DNA of 44,482 bases from Sphingomonas sp. (GTDB lineage: Bacteria > Pseudomonadota > Alphaproteobacteria > Sphingomonadales > Sphingomonadaceae), in the NCBI RefSeq assembly GCF_019746015.1, contig NZ_JAIESM010000081.1, forward strand, positions 1 to 44,482, read 5' to 3'. The position numbers were made by a program, and so were the translations under genes. Positions 41,525 through 44,482 of this stretch are shown piece after piece; the stretch's first letter is position 1; each line of letters opens with the position of its first letter. Under the pieces are notes generated by a model that was given only the letters and a program-made list of their open reading frames with translations, was not told the origin of the DNA and searched no databases.

Positions 41525-42268
41525 GTGGCTGAGCTGCTGGTCGACATTCACGGGCTTGGCAAGCTGATCGACGGCACCCGGCTGGTCGATGGCGTGACGT
41601 TGCGGCTGGGCCGGGGTGAGATATTGGGGCTGACCGGGCCGGTGGGCGGCGGCAAGACCACCGCGCTCAGGATGCTGGCCGGGCTGGTCCGGCCCGACCT
41701 TGGCCATGGCACGGTTCTGGGCGAGGATGTGGTGGTGCCGCTGTCGCGCCGCCGGGGGCGCATTGGCTATATGGGCCAGCGGCTGGCGCTCTATCCTGAG
41801 CTGTCGGTGATCGACAACCTGTTGTGCAACAACCCTGCGCGCGATGCCGATGCGCCCTATCCCCGGCTGGAGGCGGTGCTCAAGGCGATGGCGCTGACCG
41901 GCTTTGCCGACGACCTGGCCGGTACGCTGGCGAACGGCCCGGCGCGTCGCCTGCATTTCGCCGGCATCCTGATGAACGCCCCGCAATTGCTGCTGCTCGA
42001 CGAGCCGGGCGCGGGTTTTGACCGCGAGACAAATGACCTGATCTGGCGCGCGATCGAACAGGTTGCCGCCGATGGCGGCGGCGCGATCGTCGCCAGTTGC
42101 GACATGGCGGAGCTGGCGCGCTGCACCGCCTTCGTGCCCTTTGCCGATCAGCAGGCCGGCACCCAGTTCGATTTCGACATGATCCTGCCGGCCACCGGCG
42201 CCAGTGTGGTGGACGAGGCATTGCGGCTGCTGGCCGGGGGTGGCGGGCGCCGGCTGGCCCATAATTGA
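41525..42268 (+). CDS. stand-alone ABC-type ATPase with degenerate signature
   Basis: The 247-aa ABC ATPase has Walker A GPVGGGKTT near residue 38, the Q-loop MGQ and Walker B LLLLDEP with the catalytic Glu. The signature motif, usually LSGGQ, reads LANGPARRL, and the switch His after Walker B is replaced by Cys (VASCDMAEL). No permease gene lies next to it. It resembles lipid or organic-solvent type exporters' ATPases in general, but the changes make full transport activity doubtful. The start is a GTG at 41525 (GTG GCT GAG). Confidence 0.75.
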   Translation: MAELLVDIHGLGKLIDGTRLVDGVTLRLGRGEILGLTGPVGGGKTTALRMLAGLVRPDLGHGTVLGEDVVVPLSRRRGRIGYMGQRLALYPELSVIDNLLCNNPARDADAPYPRLEAVLKAMALTGFADDLAGTLANGPARRLHFAGILMNAPQLLLLDEPGAGFDRETNDLIWRAIEQVAADGGGAIVASCDMAELARCTAFVPFADQQAGTQFDFDMILPATGASVVDEALRLLAGGGGRRLAHN

Positions 42269-42309
42269 GCCGCGCCGGTGCCCGGGCTGAAGCCGGCTGA
42301 GAGCCGTTC

Positions 42310-43200
42310 TCAGAAAGCCAGCCGCAGCCCGCCCGAGATCGACGTGGTGTCGCCAATAGCGAAGCCCAGCGTGCGCACCGCGTTGACGGTGAAGCTCAGC
42401 CGGTCATTGAGGCCGAACGACCCGGTCAGCGCGATTTCGCCCCAGGTGTCGGAAACGCCATTGCCGTTGAGCACGCCCAGCGCATTCCCGGTGGCCCCGG
42501 TTGCGTTGCTGCGGTTGACCGAGGCGTCGTTCGACGTGGTCAGCGCCGATCCGGTAAAGGCCAGCAGATGCCGGTCCTTCGGCCCGAACACATATTGCAG
42601 CGTGGCGCCGCCGCTGCCCGTCACGCCGCTTTGCGACTCGTTGAGCAGCAGCGGGTTGGCAAGCCCCGTGCCGGTCACCACGCGCGCGGTTGTGATGCGG
42701 CTGTAATCGATCGCGACATAGGGCGACAGGAACAGGCGTTCGCTGAGCGCCAGGTCATAGGTCAGCGACGCACCACCGCCGGCAATGCTGCCCGACGAGC
42801 TGATATTGATTGTGGTATTGTTGGCGCGGCGCACATTGCGGGCGTCGAACGCGCGGTCGCCGAACGTGCCATACCCCTCCAGCGTGAAATCGCCCAGCGC
42901 CAGCCCGCCCGACAGGCGCACCAGCCGCGTCGTTGCCGGCACGAAAATCGCGGTGCGCGCATTGGTATCGGCGCTGATCTGCGACACCGACACGCGCACA
43001 TAATTATCGTCAAGATTGCGCGTCAGGCTGAGCGAGACAAAGGGCTGGTTGCCCAGGCCGCCGCCAAAGGTGGTGCCGCCATCGACCGCGACCGCCCAGT
43101 CGGGCTTGCGCTCCTGCTTTTCGTCAGCGGCCAGCGCGACCCCGGGCAGGCCGCACAGCAAGGCGGCAATCGCAAATTTATGGAACACATCTTCCCCCAT
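42310..43200 (-). CDS. outer-membrane beta-barrel protein
   Basis: The 296-aa protein begins with a signal peptide (FHKFAIAALLCGLPGVALAA) and ends with GGLRLAF, the terminal Phe typical of barrels folded by the BAM complex. The interior alternates hydrophobic and polar residues in about twelve strands (for example ASLTYDLALSERLFLSPYVA), with Ser/Gly/Asn-rich loops. I start it at the ATG at 43200, since the longer upstream frame runs over the hairpin at 43235 and lacks a signal. The substrate is not known. It is divergent from an ECF sigma gene. Confidence 0.8.
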   Translation of the reverse strand: MGEDVFHKFAIAALLCGLPGVALAADEKQERKPDWAVAVDGGTTFGGGLGNQPFVSLSLTRNLDDNYVRVSVSQISADTNARTAIFVPATTRLVRLSGGLALGDFTLEGYGTFGDRAFDARNVRRANNTTINISSSGSIAGGGASLTYDLALSERLFLSPYVAIDYSRITTARVVTGTGLANPLLLNESQSGVTGSGGATLQYVFGPKDRHLLAFTGSALTTSNDASVNRSNATGATGNALGVLNGNGVSDTWGEIALTGSFGLNDRLSFTVNAVRTLGFAIGDTTSISGGLRLAF

Positions 43201-43234
43201 TATGGCGTTACGATCGTCCAACGGACGGCGATTG

Positions 43235-43263
43235 AAAAACCTTCGCAGCGAGCGAAGGTTTTT
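43235..43263. other. perfect palindrome between divergent barrel and sigma genes
   Basis: AAAAACCTTCGC and GCGAAGGTTTTT form a perfect 12-bp stem with a 5-base loop, with A/T runs on each side. It looks like a bidirectional terminator, yet it lies upstream of both genes. It is 35 bp before the barrel start and 59 bp before the sigma start. It could be an attenuator or operator. Confidence 0.6.
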
Positions 43264-43321
43264 TCGCGGCCGCGCGTTGGCTATCTTGGGTGGTGACGTG
43301 GGGAGGGGAGAGGACCTGTCA

Positions 43322-43942
43322 TTGCTCGCTGATCGCGATCCACCACCTGTTTCATCAGCCGGCATCGAAAGGGAGGCGGCTGACGAGACGGCGTTGATGG
43401 CCCGGGTGGCGGCGGGCGATGGCGGCGCGTTTCAGCCGCTGGTCAACGGCCATGCCGTCCGGCTGCGCCGCATCGCCTATCGCATGCTGGGCGATGTGGG
43501 GGAGGCGGAGGATGTCGCGCAGGAGGCGTTGCTGCGCCTGTGGCGCGACGCCGCGCGCTGGCGGCCGGAACGCGCGGGGCCGGCCGCCTGGCTCAACCGG
43601 GTGACGGTCAATCTGTGCCTGGACCGGCTGCGCCGGACGCGCTTCGTGGTGACCGAGCAGGTGCCCGAGCGCGCCTGTGACGGGCCAAGCGCCGACGCGC
43701 TGATCGAAGCCGATCAGCAAAAGGCGGCGGTGGTGGCCGCAATCGCGCAGCTTTCCGACCGCCAGCGCGCGGCGATCGTGCTGACTTATTATGAGGGTTT
43801 GTCCAACGCTATGGCCGCCGATGCGCTCGATCTGAACCTGAAAGCCTTTGAATCGCTGCTGCACCGCGCGCGGCAGACGCTGAAGGCGGCGCTGGTGCAG
43901 GCCGGCATTGCCGAACATCCGGCTGGAGGGGCCAATAGATGA
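43322..43942 (+). CDS. ECF-type RNA polymerase sigma factor
   Basis: This about 206-aa group IV sigma factor has region 2 (ETALMARVAAGDGGAFQPLV, then AYRMLGDVGEAEDVAQEALLRLW) and region 4 (LSDRQRAAIVLTYYEGLSNA, then LKAFESLLHRARQTL). I chose the TTG at 43322 because GAGAGGA lies eight bases upstream; a GTG at 43298 and an ATG at 43397 are alternatives. The next gene begins within its last codons (ATGA), as anti-sigma factors usually do. Confidence 0.88.
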   Translation: MLADRDPPPVSSAGIEREAADETALMARVAAGDGGAFQPLVNGHAVRLRRIAYRMLGDVGEAEDVAQEALLRLWRDAARWRPERAGPAAWLNRVTVNLCLDRLRRTRFVVTEQVPERACDGPSADALIEADQQKAAVVAAIAQLSDRQRAAIVLTYYEGLSNAMAADALDLNLKAFESLLHRARQTLKAALVQAGIAEHPAGGANR

Positions 43943-44482
43943 CGCCGCACCCTGACGATTTCAACGCCCGCTGGGGCGCCGCGCTCGACCGGTTCGACGT
44001 GCCGCCGCCCTCGCCCGACTTTCTCGCGCGGCTGTCGCACCTGCCGCAGGGCGCGGGGGCGCCGGCGGCGCGCTGGGCTTTTGTACGGCGCCGCGCCGAT
44101 GGCGGGCGGCGCGGGCCATGGGTGCGCCGCGCGCTGATCGGGGTCGCGGTGATCGGGCTGACCGGCACGGCAGCGGCGACCGGCTTCTTCCAGGAGCTGG
44201 CGCGCCGCCTGCCGGGGCTGACCCAGCTGGTTGCCGCCGCGCCCGATCCTGCGCCGGTCGTGTCGCGGCCGGCCCCCCGTATATCGCCGCCGACAGCCGC
44301 TGCCGCGCCGGCGGTGCAAAGCGTTGCGCCGCCTGTGGCGCCGGCACCGGTCGAGGGCGCGATCACGCGCGAGCTTGCAGCACCCGTCGCCGTTGCCGGC
44401 CCGGCGCCGGTGGTGCCGGTGGCCGCCGCACCCGTGCCGGCGCCGGTTGCGGCCGAAATGCGCCGCCCGCTGGCCCGTGCGC
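43939..44482 (+). CDS. probable membrane anti-sigma factor (partial, runs off the end)
   Basis: The open frame continues beyond the end of the window. The N-terminal about 50 residues are cytoplasmic (DDFNARWGAALDRFDVP, then PDFLARLSHLP). One membrane segment follows at about residues 58-80 (RRALIGVAVIGLTGTAAATG), then a long Ala/Pro-rich region without clear fold. The overlap with the sigma gene (ATGA) and the single membrane helix fit an anti-sigma factor for the ECF sigma, though the N-terminus lacks an obvious zinc motif. Confidence 0.65.
   Translation, partial: MTPHPDDFNARWGAALDRFDVPPPSPDFLARLSHLPQGAGAPAARWAFVRRRADGGRRGPWVRRALIGVAVIGLTGTAAATGFFQELARRLPGLTQLVAAAPDPAPVVSRPAPRISPPTAAAAPAVQSVAPPVAPAPVEGAITRELAAPVAVAGPAPVVPVAAAPVPAPVAAEMRRPLARA

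Noticed and set aside
41449..41531. Short leader frame before the ABC gene (ATG at 41449)
   Set aside because: It is about 27 codons with no hydrophobic segment or ribosome site; composition is as expected for chance.
1..44482. tRNA, rRNA, CRISPR arrays or replication origin
   Set aside because: No tRNA-like cloverleaf, rRNA segment, regular spaced repeat array or iteron series was seen on reading both strands.

Overview
The window looks like an alphaproteobacterium, most likely a sphingomonad (Sphingomonadales). The evidence is the FixL/FixJ/Fnr oxygen-response block, a sphingomonad-style inverted repeat near 36.6 kb, and the codon use and GC content. No rRNA, tRNA or CRISPR array was seen. 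The window is a mosaic of two parts of clearly different base composition, with a complete Tn3-family transposon (21964-27145) at the junction. The left part looks roughly 58-62% GC by eye and the right part roughly 70%.

Left part (1-21963), essentially all on the minus strand. It holds a complete [NiFe] uptake hydrogenase locus. Read in transcription order (right to left), there is an NtrC-type sigma-54 activator, a small zinc-ribbon protein, then hupS and hupL. Next come two paralogous small Cys-motif proteins, a HupD-type maturation protease, a 103-aa unknown, a TPR protein, two tiny hydrophobic proteins, a NifU/Rieske fusion and an NHL beta-propeller. The maturation set follows: hypF, hypC, a GmhA-like SIS protein, hypD, hypE, a His-rich Ni/Co permease, a shortened hypA and a His-rich hypB. 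An alpha/beta hydrolase lies beyond. The small subunit has no Tat signal and both subunits resemble the cyanobacterial HupSL / mycobacterial Huc type (group 2a), so a cytoplasm-facing, probably high-affinity H2-oxidising enzyme is expected. A near-consensus sigma-54 promoter precedes hupS. A 17-bp palindrome (TGCAA-N7-TTGCA) occurs upstream of it and again upstream of the activator gene, suggesting one operator shared by both. Upstream of the activator lie a DUF3422 membrane protein and three unrecognised genes, one a ParA-like P-loop protein with a degenerate Walker A.

Transposon (21964-27145). It has 48-bp imperfect terminal inverted repeats, a transposase, a divergent serine resolvase with an intervening res-like region, and a 457-aa passenger of unknown function. 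There is no target-site duplication. Each end cuts a gene: an unknown one on the left and the carrier-protein end of an NRPS on the right.

Right part (27146-44482), high GC. It starts with the remains of an NRPS biosynthetic cluster: a truncated carrier domain, a cytochrome P450, a C-A-PCP-TE NRPS module whose TE has a Cys in the nucleophile position, and a 4'-phosphopantetheinyl transferase, all overlapping and co-directional. Converging on it is a retropepsin-like/TPR protein, followed by an oxygen-response regulon on the minus strand: hemN, an Fe-S Fnr-type regulator, a lone receiver, fixJ, heme-binding fixL and a two-domain universal stress protein. FNR boxes precede hemN and lie between usp and a 37-aa membrane peptide gene. 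The window ends with a lone degenerate ABC ATPase, an outer-membrane beta-barrel protein, and an ECF sigma factor with a probable membrane anti-sigma partner running off the end.
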